Shown here: piece after piece, positions 49,563-57,099 of the stretch | Numbering within the stretch: position 1 is the first letter of the stretch | How the letters are laid out: each line of letters begins with the position of its first letter | Source: Diaphorobacter sp. HDW4B | Lineage (GTDB): Bacteria; Pseudomonadota; Gammaproteobacteria; Burkholderiales; Burkholderiaceae_C | Reading direction: 5' to 3' | Assembly (NCBI RefSeq): GCF_011305535.1 | Contig: NZ_CP049905.1 | Coordinates: 62,001 to 126,000 of the forward strand | DNA: 64,000 bases | Made by a program: the position numbers and the translations under genes | The notes under the pieces: model-generated | Seen by the model: the letters and a program-made list of their open reading frames with translations, nothing else | What the model was told of the DNA's origin: nothing | Database searches by the model: none

Positions 49563-51584
49563 TCAAGCCGGACGGATGCTCCCCGGCACAATTTTCGAAC
49601 CAGGAAATTCGCGCATCAGTTGCTGCACGCGCGGATCGCCGTGCACGATCTCTTCGGCCAGCTTCTGGCGCTGCGCAGCGGCGTAGGCGTTGCGGCGCGA
49701 CGGGCTATCCAAGACCTTGCCCACCTCGACCGAAATCTGCTTCGTGTGCCCCGCCGCTTCCAGCGCAGCGCGCAGCTTCTCGCGTGCTGCTGGCTGGTTC
49801 AACGATTCGCGCTCCACGCGCAGCAACCAGTGATCCTGATCACGGGCGATCAACTGCGACTGCAGAGCCAGCTCACGCACCAGCGCTTGGATCGAGCCAG
49901 CAGCAACCATCTCCTGCACGGTCTGATACCAGACCTCGCCCTCGGCCGTCGGCACCAGACGCTGCAGCGCCGCATGGCCGTTGAGGCTGTGCGCCTGTGT
50001 GCGCATTCCGGGTTCTGGCGCCTGGCGCACAGGAATGTCGAAGGTATCGATGTCAGGGGGCGGCATGCCGTCGTCATGCATGTCCATCGGCGGGCGCGCC
50101 ACTTCTTCGGGCGTGCGCACCGGCAGTCGCATGGCGGAATGGCTCTGCTCATGCGAGGGCGCGTACGACTGGGGTTGAGGTTGACGTTGAGGCGGGGGGT
50201 CATCGCTTGCAACCGGCGCTGGTTGCGCGTATGGCTGCGGAGCAGGTTCACGGTACGCCTGCACCGGAGCACGCTGCGGAACAACGTCCTGAACGACAGG
50301 CGGCGCTTCGACCGGTACCGGATCTGGCTCTGACTGAACCACAACGGGTCGAGAAACCGCCTGAGGTGCTTGACGCGGCTCAACCGCCGGAGCGGCCTCA
50401 GCCTGCGTCAGAGTTTTTTTTTCAGCCTCGGCTGGGTTGCCAGCCGTTGGTGTCGCCGTGCTCGATGTACCGTCCGACGGCTTCTTGAACGCCAGCAAGC
50501 GCAGCAGCACCATGGTCAACGCGGCATATTCATCCGGTGCCAGACCCAACTCGGCGCGGCCATGCAGACACATGCTGTAGAGCAACTGCGTCTCATCGGC
50601 TGACATGACGCCAGCCAGCCGCGCCATTTCCTGAGCCTCGGTGTCGCTGGTATCCACGCTCGCCGCCATATTGGGCACCGCCTGCAGCACGGCCATGCGT
50701 TGCAACACGGTGCTCGCCTCTTCCAATGTGGAAGCGGCAGACAGACCGTTCGTGCGCAGTTCGTCCACGGTGTCCACCACCGTGCGACCATCACCACGCG
50801 CCAAAGCATCGATCAACCGGAACACATAAGTGCGATCCACACTGCCCAGCATCTGACGCACACCGGCTTCTTCCAGCTTGCCGCTGCCGAACGCGATCGC
50901 CTGATCGGTCAGACTGAGCGCATCGCGCATCGATCCACGCGCCGCACGCGAGAGCAGACGCAGCGCGCCCGGCTCGGCCTGCACGCTTTCCTCGCCCAGC
51001 ACGCGTGTCAGATGTTCCTGAACCGTCTCGGGAGCCATCGGGCGCAGGTTGAACTGCAGGCAACGGCTGAGCACAGTCACCGGCACCTTCTGCGGATCGG
51101 TCGTCGCCAGCACGAACTTGAGGTATTCCGGCGGCTCTTCCAGCGTTTTCAGCATGGCGTTGAACGCCGTGTTCGTGAGCATGTGCACTTCGTCGATCAT
51201 GAAGACCTTGAAGCGCCCCTGCACCGGCTTGTACACCGCCTGCTCCAGCAGCCCCTGCACCTCGTCCACACCGCGGTTCGACGCCGCATCCAGCTCGGTG
51301 TAGTCAGGAAAACGACCGCTGTCGATATCCATGCACGCCGGACAGACCCCACAAGGCGTGGCAGTAATCCCGCCCTGCCCGTCTGGGCCCTGGCAATTGA
51401 GCGACTTGGCCAGAATGCGCGACACCGTCGTCTTGCCCACCCCGCGCGTGCCGGTGAACAGATAGGCGTGGTGCAGCCGCTGCTGCGTGAGCGCATTGGT
51501 CAGCGCCTGAACAACATGCTCCTGCCCCACCATCTCGGAGAAGGTCTTGGGACGGTATTTACGGGCAAGCACTAAATAAGACAT
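49563..51584 (-). CDS. dnaX: DNA polymerase III subunits gamma/tau
   Basis: A 673-residue clamp-loader subunit. The AAA+ part has LARKYRPKTFSEMVGQEHVV, Walker A FTGTRGVGKTTVSRILAKSL, the zinc site ATPCGVCPACMDIDSG, Walker B FKVFMIDEVHMLTNTAFNAM and sensor 1 FVLATTDPQKVPVTVLSRC. Domain III runs to about residue 365. A Pro/Gln-rich linker (about 385-510) and the tau C-terminal domain that contacts DnaB and Pol III alpha follow. At residues 388-390 the codons GAA AAA AAA ACT make a run of nine A, a likely slippage site for gamma (see separate entry). The start at 51584 was chosen by family match. Confidence 0.96.
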   Translation of the reverse strand: MSYLVLARKYRPKTFSEMVGQEHVVQALTNALTQQRLHHAYLFTGTRGVGKTTVSRILAKSLNCQGPDGQGGITATPCGVCPACMDIDSGRFPDYTELDAASNRGVDEVQGLLEQAVYKPVQGRFKVFMIDEVHMLTNTAFNAMLKTLEEPPEYLKFVLATTDPQKVPVTVLSRCLQFNLRPMAPETVQEHLTRVLGEESVQAEPGALRLLSRAARGSMRDALSLTDQAIAFGSGKLEEAGVRQMLGSVDRTYVFRLIDALARGDGRTVVDTVDELRTNGLSAASTLEEASTVLQRMAVLQAVPNMAASVDTSDTEAQEMARLAGVMSADETQLLYSMCLHGRAELGLAPDEYAALTMVLLRLLAFKKPSDGTSSTATPTAGNPAEAEKKTLTQAEAAPAVEPRQAPQAVSRPVVVQSEPDPVPVEAPPVVQDVVPQRAPVQAYREPAPQPYAQPAPVASDDPPPQRQPQPQSYAPSHEQSHSAMRLPVRTPEEVARPPMDMHDDGMPPPDIDTFDIPVRQAPEPGMRTQAHSLNGHAALQRLVPTAEGEVWYQTVQEMVAAGSIQALVRELALQSQLIARDQDHWLLRVERESLNQPAAREKLRAALEAAGHTKQISVEVGKVLDSPSRRNAYAAAQRQKLAEEIVHGDPRVQQLMREFPGSKIVPGSIRPA
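50414..50423 (-). other. Slippery A9 run in dnaX (probable gamma/tau site)
   Basis: On the coding strand GAAAAAAAAAC occurs at codons 388-391, just after domain III. A -1 shift (or one extra A in the mRNA) reads Asn-Ser-Asp-Ala-Gly and stops at TGA (50400-50398), giving about 395 residues. A +1 shift stops after one codon (TGA at 50410-50408). Both alternative frames stop at once, as in dnaX genes that make a short gamma subunit. Confidence 0.65.
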
Positions 51585-51656
51585 ATCAGGCGATTCTACG
51601 GCCCCTTTCCTGCAACTATTCTTCTCGATTTGCTGCAGTGCCACACCATGTCGGTT

Positions 51657-51662
51657 TACAAT
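51657..51662 (+). promoter_or_regulatory. Candidate -10 box of the SRP RNA gene
   Basis: TACAAT ends four bases before the predicted RNA 5' end. A -35 box at standard spacing is not clear. Confidence 0.35.
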
Positions 51663-51665
51663 GTC

Positions 51666-51766
51666 AGGTGACGGGCCCCCTCGCATGGGGAAGCAGCCAA
51701 CCGGGTCAGGTGGGGAACCAAGCAGCCCTAACTGTGGATACAGTGCCGAGGTAAGGCTCGTCACCT
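51666..51766 (+). ncRNA. ffs: Signal recognition particle RNA (4.5S, bacterial small type)
   Basis: The apical domain is canonical: GGGTCAGG, GG-GGAA-CC (GGAA tetraloop) and AAGCAGCCC form the Ffh-binding stem with its symmetric internal loop (51704-51728). The ends close with AGGTGACG (51666-51673) and CGTCACCT (51759-51766), a perfect 8-bp stem, giving about 101 nt. The RNA pairs with Ffh for membrane targeting of nascent proteins. It is read divergently from dnaX. A truncated integrase lies directly downstream, so the gene probably serves as an integration site. Confidence 0.93.
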
Positions 51767-51809
51767 TCTTTCAGCAATCTCTTTGTTATCAAGAGGTTCG
51801 CTTCAATTG

Positions 51810-51873
51810 AATGGTCTTTTTTAGCCGATGTGGCACTTTTGTGTGGCACTTCCGTCATCTGAAAAAGACCATT
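51810..51873. repeat. 12-bp inverted repeat between SRP RNA and integrase stump
   Basis: AATGGTCTTTTT (51810-51821) and AAAAAGACCATT (51862-51873) are perfect inverted repeats 40 bp apart. Two direct copies of GTGGCACTT lie between them. This may be an attachment or excision-control site of the lost element; it could also act as a terminator. Confidence 0.5.
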
Positions 51874-51880
51874 CACGACC

Positions 51881-52171
51881 GTGACCACCCTCACAGGGCT
51901 ACATCTCCGAGCTGGCATCTACCAACTGTATGTCGTCATTCCGACAGACCTACAGGCAAGGTTTGGCCGTTGGCGTTTCCGCAAGAGTCTGGGGACTTCC
52001 AACCGAAAAGAAGCAGAACTACGCGGGACTGTTGAACGCGCAAGACTGCTGGCGCTCTTCGCCTCAGCCAAGAACACACCGGGCACACTCCCCGCTCTCT
52101 CTGCACAGACCCAGAAGGTCTTGGAGCCACTGCAAGGCATCCTCATCCCAGCAGAGGCGAATGCAGGGTGA
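51881..52171 (+). pseudogene. Integrase N-terminal fragment (DUF6538-type), cut by IS3 element
   Basis: The 96 codons encode an N-terminal arm as found in tyrosine recombinases with DUF6538: LRAGIYQLYVVIPTDLQARF then WRFRKSLGTSNRKEAELRGT and VERARLLALFASAKN. The frame ends at TGA formed by the first bases of the IS left end (52169), so the IS lies inside the gene. The core-binding and catalytic domains are absent on the other side of the IS. The start is a GTG at 51881. Its position right after the SRP RNA gene fits an integrative element that used ffs as target. It cannot be functional. Confidence 0.7.
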
Positions 52172-52203
52172 ATCGCCCCGGGTTTTCTAGACACCTCTGA
52201 GCC
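52169..52203 (+). repeat. Left terminal inverted repeat of the IS3 element
   Basis: TGAATCGCCCCGGGTTTTCT followed by AGACACCTCTGAGCC. It matches the reverse complement of 53366-53400 with five mismatches and begins with the TG typical of IS3 ends. Confidence 0.85.
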
Positions 52204-52231
52204 TTAAATCTAAGGCCCAATAGGAGGTGCT

Positions 52232-52510
52232 ATGAGTAACCAAAGATATCCCCAAGAATTCAAGACCGAAGCAGTCAAGCAGATCACTGAGCGCGGCCAT
52301 AAGGTGGCCGATGTTTCAGCCCGACTAGGCGTAAGTCAGCACAGCCTTTATCAATGGATCAAGGCTCAAGGAACGCCTGCCCATGATCGGCCGGCACAGG
52401 TGTCACAAACCGAGGAGTTGCGACGACTGAAGGCTGAACTCAAGCGAGTCACAGAGGAGCGCGACATCCTAAAAAAGGCCGCAGCGTACTTTGCCAAGCA
52501 GTCCGGGTGA
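52232..52510 (+). CDS. IS3-family transposase OrfA
   Basis: A 92-residue helix-turn-helix protein: YPQEFKTEAVKQITERGHKV, ADVSARLGVSQHSLYQWIKA, then a leucine-zipper helix LRRLKAELKRVTEERDILKK ending AAAYFAKQSG. OrfA binds the IS ends and modulates transposition. AGGAGG lies ten bases upstream of the start codon. The end overlaps OrfB by 4 bp. Confidence 0.93.
   Translation: MSNQRYPQEFKTEAVKQITERGHKVADVSARLGVSQHSLYQWIKAQGTPAHDRPAQVSQTEELRRLKAELKRVTEERDILKKAAAYFAKQSG
52366..52366. other. Antisense open frame over the orfA/orfB junction, not a gene
   Basis: An antisense open frame of about 127 codons runs from 52749 back to this point across the orfA/orfB junction. It has no family features and is listed only so that it is not mistaken for a gene. 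Confidence 0.3.
52471..52477 (+). other. Programmed -1 frameshift heptamer of the IS3 element
   Basis: A AAA AAG in the OrfA frame (codons 81-82) is the standard slippery heptamer. A -1 shift joins OrfA to the OrfB frame, which is open across the junction, and gives a 383-residue OrfAB transposase. Confidence 0.8.
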
Positions 52511-53382
52511 AGTACGCATTCATCAAGCGCCATGAAGGTGAGTACAGCATTCGCCGACTGTGCAAGGTCATGGCTGTACACCCTAGCGGCTACTACGCCT
52601 GGAAGGCGCAACCGATGAGCCTGCGTGCAAAGGACGATCAACGTCTGTTGGGTCTTCTCAAGCATGCGTGGCTCGAGAGTGGTGGCGTCTATGGCTATCG
52701 CAAGCTGACCATGGACATGCGTGATTTGGGCGAGAGCTGCGGCAAGCATCGCGTGGCACGACTGCTCAAAATCGAGGGGCTGCGCTCACAGACGGGCTAC
52801 AAACGCCGTGCAGGCATGCGTGGCGGCAAACCTGCCATCGTCGCGCCCAATCACTTGCAGCGCCGCTTCGCAGCGGCCGAGCCCAACCAAGCTTGGGTGA
52901 CTGACATCACATACATCCGCACCCATGAAGGTTGGCTGTATCTGGCGGTGGTGGTTGACCTGTTCTCACGTCAGGTTGTTGGCTGGTCTATGGGCAGCCG
53001 CATCGATACTGGCTTGGTGCTCGATGCACTGTTGATGGCCTTGTGGCGTCGCAGGCCTAAGCTGCCTGTCATGGTGCATTCGGATCAGGGTAGTCAGTTT
53101 ACAGGCCATGACTGGCAGGGCTTTCTGCGAGATCACAATCTGGTCTCCAGCATGAGTCGTCGCGGCAACTGTCACGACAACGCCGTGGCCGAGAGCTTCT
53201 TCCAGTTGCTCAAGCGCGAGCGTATTCGCCGCCAGATTTACCCGACGCGCGATGAGGCCAGGGCTGATGTCTTCAACTACATCGAGATGTTTTACAACCC
53301 GAAAAGGCGTCATGGCACCGCCGGAGATATCTCTCCGGTAGAGTTCGAAAGACGGCATTCCCAACGGCTCAACAGTGTCTAG
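52507..53382 (+). CDS. IS3-family transposase OrfB (DDE integrase domain)
   Basis: A 291-residue frame beginning at GTG. The N-terminal part is the HTH_21-like region (YSIRRLCKVMAVHPSGYYAW). The rve integrase core has the complete Asp-Asp-Glu triad: Asp in AWVTDITYIRTHEGWLYLAV, Asp in VMVHSDQGSQFTGHDWQGFL and Glu in CHDNAVAESFFQLLKRERI. The end (YNPKRRHGTAGDISPVEFER) is also typical. It is probably made mainly as the OrfAB fusion through the -1 shift at 52471. Confidence 0.94.
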   Translation: MKYAFIKRHEGEYSIRRLCKVMAVHPSGYYAWKAQPMSLRAKDDQRLLGLLKHAWLESGGVYGYRKLTMDMRDLGESCGKHRVARLLKIEGLRSQTGYKRRAGMRGGKPAIVAPNHLQRRFAAAEPNQAWVTDITYIRTHEGWLYLAVVVDLFSRQVVGWSMGSRIDTGLVLDALLMALWRRRPKLPVMVHSDQGSQFTGHDWQGFLRDHNLVSSMSRRGNCHDNAVAESFFQLLKRERIRRQIYPTRDEARADVFNYIEMFYNPKRRHGTAGDISPVEFERRHSQRLNSV

Positions 53383-53400
53383 GAAATCCGGGGCGATTCA
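53366..53400 (-). repeat. Right terminal inverted repeat of the IS3 element
   Basis: GGCTCAACAGTGTCTAGGAA followed by ATCCGGGGCGATTCA. It contains the OrfB stop codon (TAG). Confidence 0.85.
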
Positions 53401-53418
53401 AAGCAACGGGATGAAAGT

Positions 53419-53453
53419 GCTTCATAGAAGAAAGAAATCCTTTCTTTTGAAGC
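53419..53453. other. Hairpin after the IS right end
   Basis: GCTTCA-TAG-AAGAAAG-AAATC-CTTTCTT-T-TGAAGC forms a two-part stem just beyond the IS. It may be a terminator or a remnant of the lost element's end; it lacks a GC-rich stem. Confidence 0.4.
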
Positions 53454-53566
53454 AATAAAGCCTGTGCTCACAAAGAAGCGTGCGATGCAACAATCGCCTC
53501 ACCAATGCGGGCCACACGCGCACGCCGTCGCACATCGCCCTCCTCGTATTGAAAGGCCTGATCGCA

Positions 53567-54586
53567 ATGTCCTCATCCCCTCGCTTTCAGCGCCGCCCCG
53601 ATGGCTCCAACTGGGGTGATTTCGGCGCCGACGATCAGCTCGGCACGCTCAACCATCTGCAGGCCAAGCAGCGCCTTGCCGCCGTGGCCGAGATCCGCGA
53701 GGGTCTTTCGTTTTCGCTCAGCCTGCCGCTCGATGTGCCGCGCGCGCCCGTGCTCAACCTGCGCCGCAAGGGCCCGATCATCCAGCCTGCGCAAAAGAAT
53801 GGCGTGCCGGTGTACCGTTATCCGCTGGCGCGCGACACGCCCGGTGCCACCGATGTGATCAGCGACGACAGCGTGACGCTTTCGCCGCAGTATTCGACGC
53901 AGTGGGATGCGCTCGCGCATGTGGGATCGATGTTCGATGCGCGCGGCGATGGGCAATTCGCGCCCACTGGCTACAACGGCTTTTGCGTGAGCGATGCGCC
54001 GAGCGCATCTTCGGAAACGCAGGACTTCAAGGGCACTGAAAACCTGTCGATCACGCCCATGGCCCGTCACGGCATTCAAGGGCGTGGCGTGATGGTGAAT
54101 CTGCGCCGCCATTTTGGTGATGCGCCGCGCAAGGTGACGCTGCAGGACCTGCTCCAGATTTTCGAGGCCGACCGCATCAGCGTGCGTCCGGGTGATGTGC
54201 TGTGCCTGCACTCCGGGCTGGCCGATCTTGCGCTGACGCTGCCCGATGGCAAGTTGGATCAACTCAAGACATCTTGCTGCGTGCTCGATGGCTCCGACCA
54301 GGAACTGCTGAACTGGATCACCGACAGCCGCATCGCCGCCATCGCCGCCGACAACCATGCGGTGGAGCGACGCAATCACACGCTGGAAGTCGAGCGCGGC
54401 CCACTGCTGCCCTTGCACGAGCATTGCCTGTTCAAGCTGGGGCTGCCGCTGGGCGAACTATGGCATCTCACGCCGCTCGCCACGTGGTTGGACCAGCACC
54501 AGCGCCACGCCTTTTTTCTGACGGCCGCGCCCATGTACCTGCCAGGTCTGGTGGGCGCGCCCGTCAATCCGATCGCGACGGTCTGA
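53567..54586 (+). CDS. Cyclase family protein (kynurenine formamidase-like fold)
   Basis: A 339-residue protein of the PF04199 group of metal-dependent amidohydrolases. Family segments are NWGDFGADDQLGTLNHLQAK, GLSFSLSLPLDVPRAPV, the metal-site segment PQYSTQWDALAHVGSMFDAR (Asp-Ala-x-x-His; the preceding histidine of the short family motif is replaced by Gln), PMARHGIQGRGVMVNLRRHF, RISVRPGDVLCLHSGLADLA and AIAADNHAVERR. Members hydrolyse N-formylkynurenine, isatin or cyclic imides; the substrate here is open. The ATG at 53567 is chosen by similarity. It is followed by a Bug receptor gene after 51 bp. Confidence 0.87.
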   Translation: MSSSPRFQRRPDGSNWGDFGADDQLGTLNHLQAKQRLAAVAEIREGLSFSLSLPLDVPRAPVLNLRRKGPIIQPAQKNGVPVYRYPLARDTPGATDVISDDSVTLSPQYSTQWDALAHVGSMFDARGDGQFAPTGYNGFCVSDAPSASSETQDFKGTENLSITPMARHGIQGRGVMVNLRRHFGDAPRKVTLQDLLQIFEADRISVRPGDVLCLHSGLADLALTLPDGKLDQLKTSCCVLDGSDQELLNWITDSRIAAIAADNHAVERRNHTLEVERGPLLPLHEHCLFKLGLPLGELWHLTPLATWLDQHQRHAFFLTAAPMYLPGLVGAPVNPIATV

Positions 54587-54637
54587 TCACTTCACGATCA
54601 CGCGACAAGAACCATCCCGAGAATCATTGGAGACAAC

Positions 54638-55609
54638 ATGCGATTCACTTTCCGCCAACCGCTCATCGCCCTTGCCAGCATAGCGCTCGTTCACGGTCTG
54701 GCGCACGCCGCGGACTATCCGAAAGACCAGCCGATCACGCTCGTCGTGCCGTTCTCGGCAGGCGGCGGCGCGGACAATGCGGCGCGCATCATTGCGCAGG
54801 GCATCAGCGAGGTCAGCGGCCAGAGCGTCGTGATCGACAACCGTGCGGGCGCCAGCGGCTCCATCGGCGCGACCTTTGTGGCGCGCGCCAAGCCCAACGG
54901 CTATACCGTGCTGTACGACGCATCGTCGTTCGCCATCAACCCCACGCTGCGCAAGCTGCCCTACGACGCAGCCAAGGATTTCATCCCCGTCTCGCAGGCC
55001 GTGAGCGTGCCCAACATTCTGGTGGCGTCGCCGCAAGCGCCCTACAACAACCTCTCCGAATTCATCAAGGCGGCCAAGGCCAATCCGACCAAGTATTCCT
55101 ACGCCTCTTACGGCCCGGGAAGCCTGGCGCAGATGGCCGCCGAATTGCTCAAGAAATCCACCGGCATTCAGGCCGTGCATGTGCCCTACAAGGGCGGCGC
55201 GCCGGCGCTGGTGGATGTGATGGGCGGGCAGGTCGATGTGTACTTTGCGAACGCGGCGTCGAGCATCACCTACGTGACCAGCGGAAAGCTCAAGGCGCTC
55301 GCCGTATCGTCAGCCAAGCGCATGCCGGAGCTGCCCGATGTGCCGACCGTCGAGGAATCCGGTGTGAAGCCGTTCGCGGTCGAGGAATGGAATGGTTTCT
55401 TCCTGCCCGCAGGCACGCCGCCGGAAGTCGTCAAGCAATTGCAGGACTATGTGCAGAAGGCGCTTGCACTGCCCGACGTACGCACCAAGCTGGCCAAGCT
55501 CGGGCTGAATCCGGTCGGCAGCAACTCGGCTGATTTCGGCAAGTTCGTGGCCGCCGAACAAAAGCGCTGGGGCGAGTTGGTCAAGTCCAACGGCATCACC
55601 GCGAACTGA
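54638..55609 (+). CDS. Bug-type tripartite tricarboxylate receptor
   Basis: A 323-residue periplasmic solute receptor of the TctC/Bug family that is greatly expanded in Comamonadaceae and Bordetella. A signal peptide (LIALASIALVHGLAHA) is followed by YPKDQPITLVVPFSAGGGAD, VVIDNRAGASGSIGATFVAR, YASYGPGSLAQMAAELLKKS, VHVPYKGGAPALVDVMGGQV and PELPDVPTVEESGVKPFAVE. It has a GGAGAC ribosome-binding site. No TctA/TctB membrane genes are nearby, the usual state for orphan Bug genes. Pairing with the cyclase gene suggests a carboxylated ligand related to that enzyme, which is inference. Confidence 0.92.
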   Translation: MRFTFRQPLIALASIALVHGLAHAADYPKDQPITLVVPFSAGGGADNAARIIAQGISEVSGQSVVIDNRAGASGSIGATFVARAKPNGYTVLYDASSFAINPTLRKLPYDAAKDFIPVSQAVSVPNILVASPQAPYNNLSEFIKAAKANPTKYSYASYGPGSLAQMAAELLKKSTGIQAVHVPYKGGAPALVDVMGGQVDVYFANAASSITYVTSGKLKALAVSSAKRMPELPDVPTVEESGVKPFAVEEWNGFFLPAGTPPEVVKQLQDYVQKALALPDVRTKLAKLGLNPVGSNSADFGKFVAAEQKRWGELVKSNGITAN

Positions 55610-55636
55610 AACCAGACACGCCCAACCATCAAGCCA

Positions 55637-56998
55637 TCAACCCGCGCTGGACTCCACCAACGCCAGCGCGCCTTGCCCCGCCAGACGCCCCGTCGCGCAA
55701 CTGGCGGTGAGCAGATAACCGCCCGTGGGCGCTTCCCAGTCGAGCATTTCGCCTGCGCAGAAAACGCCGGGCAGCGCACGCAGCATGAAGTGCTCGTCGA
55801 GCGCGGACAGCTTCACGCCACCCGCCGTGCTGATCGCCTCGTCGATGGGACGCGGCGCGATCACGGTGATCGGCATGGCCTTCATGGCGCGGGCGAGCAC
55901 CACGGGGTCCAGCATTTCTTCCTTGGTCAGTTGCTCGTACAGCATCGCTGCCTTGATGCCGTCGATATGCAGGCGGCTCTTCAGATGGCTGCTCAGGCTG
56001 CGCGAGCCGCGTGGGTGGCGCAGTTCTTCGAGCACGCGTTCAGGCGAAAACGCAGGCAGCAAATCGAGTTCGAAAGTCGCCTTGCCGGTGGCTTCGATTT
56101 CATCGCGCAGCAGGGCTGAAACCGCATAGATCAGGCTGCCTTCGACACCCGTCGCTGTCGCCACGAATTCTCCGCGGCGCTGGAAGTGACGCCCCTTGCT
56201 GTCGGTGAACGAAACGGCCACCGATTTGAAGGGCTGACCCGCAAAACGTTCGGTGAACAGCGGGCTCCAGCCGATGGGCGAAGTCGCATCCGGCTGACCC
56301 AGCATACCGCGCAGAAAGTCGCGGCGCGTTTCACCTGCAGGCACATGGGCACGTGCCACGTCGAAGCCGCAGTTGGATGCGCGCAGCGGTGCGATATCAA
56401 CGCCATCTTCGGCCAGCAGCGGAGCCCATTTGCCGTCCGAACCCAGACGCGCCCAGCTCGCGCCACCCAGCGCCAGAACCACGGCACGTGCGCGCGCCTG
56501 CACGGCACCTTGCTGCGTGGTGAACTGCAGCACGCGCGTGCCGGAATCGTCATTCGCGCCCCAGCCCTCAAAGCGATGGCGCATGTGGAACACCACGCCT
56601 TGCGAGCGCAGGCGCTGCAGCCATGCGCGCAGCAGCGGCGCAGCCTTCATGTCCTTGGGGAAGACGCGGCCCGATGTGCCGACAAAGGTCTCGATGCCCA
56701 GGCCATGTGCCCATTCCTGCAATTCGTTCGCTCCGAATTGCTTAAGCCACGGCTCCATGCTGGACTGCGCATCGCCGTAGCGCTGCACGAAGTTCTCGAA
56801 CGATTCGGAGTGGGTGAGATTCAAACCACCCTTGCCCGCGAGCAGAAACTTGCGTCCCACGGACGGCATGGCATCGAACACATGGACCGACACGCCCGGC
56901 TTGGCGGCGGCTTCCGCAGCCATCAGGCCAGCGGGGCCGCCGCCGATGATCGCGATGTCGCATTGCAGGAGGTCTGTGGTGCTTGGGGTGTCTGACAT
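55637..56998 (-). CDS. HI0933-like flavoprotein (NAD(P)/FAD-dependent oxidoreductase)
   Basis: A 453-residue FAD protein. The dinucleotide motif is CDIAIIGGGPAGLMAAEAAA, followed by SVGRKFLLAGKGGLNLTHSE, VFPKDMKAAPLLRAWLQRLR, ARAVVLALGGASWARLGSDG, AGGVKLSALDEHFMLRALPG and the end VFCAGEMLDWEAPTGGYLLT. This set defines the HI0933/TIGR03862 group, whose function is not established. It converges on the Bug gene with 27 bp between stops. Confidence 0.9.
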   Translation of the reverse strand: MSDTPSTTDLLQCDIAIIGGGPAGLMAAEAAAKPGVSVHVFDAMPSVGRKFLLAGKGGLNLTHSESFENFVQRYGDAQSSMEPWLKQFGANELQEWAHGLGIETFVGTSGRVFPKDMKAAPLLRAWLQRLRSQGVVFHMRHRFEGWGANDDSGTRVLQFTTQQGAVQARARAVVLALGGASWARLGSDGKWAPLLAEDGVDIAPLRASNCGFDVARAHVPAGETRRDFLRGMLGQPDATSPIGWSPLFTERFAGQPFKSVAVSFTDSKGRHFQRRGEFVATATGVEGSLIYAVSALLRDEIEATGKATFELDLLPAFSPERVLEELRHPRGSRSLSSHLKSRLHIDGIKAAMLYEQLTKEEMLDPVVLARAMKAMPITVIAPRPIDEAISTAGGVKLSALDEHFMLRALPGVFCAGEMLDWEAPTGGYLLTASCATGRLAGQGALALVESSAG

Positions 56999-57099
56999 GA
57001 AAAAACAATCAACCGATTCAAAGCACGCAGGTTAAGCCAAGGGCCGATAAGTGACTGTCGGCCATGCACCTGCGTGCCCATGAGAAAAAAATCAAAAAA

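Larger units (their letters stand above)
52169..53400 (+). mobile_element. IS3-family insertion sequence, complete
   Basis: A 1232-bp element bounded by imperfect 35-bp inverted repeats (30 of 35 identical). The left end begins TGAATCGCCCCGGGTTTTCT (52169) and the right end is ...ATCCGGGGCGATTCA (53400). It encodes OrfA and OrfB with a -1 frameshift window. The flanks are AGG on the left and AAG on the right, so no target duplication is visible. The copy seems intact and potentially active. Confidence 0.9.
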
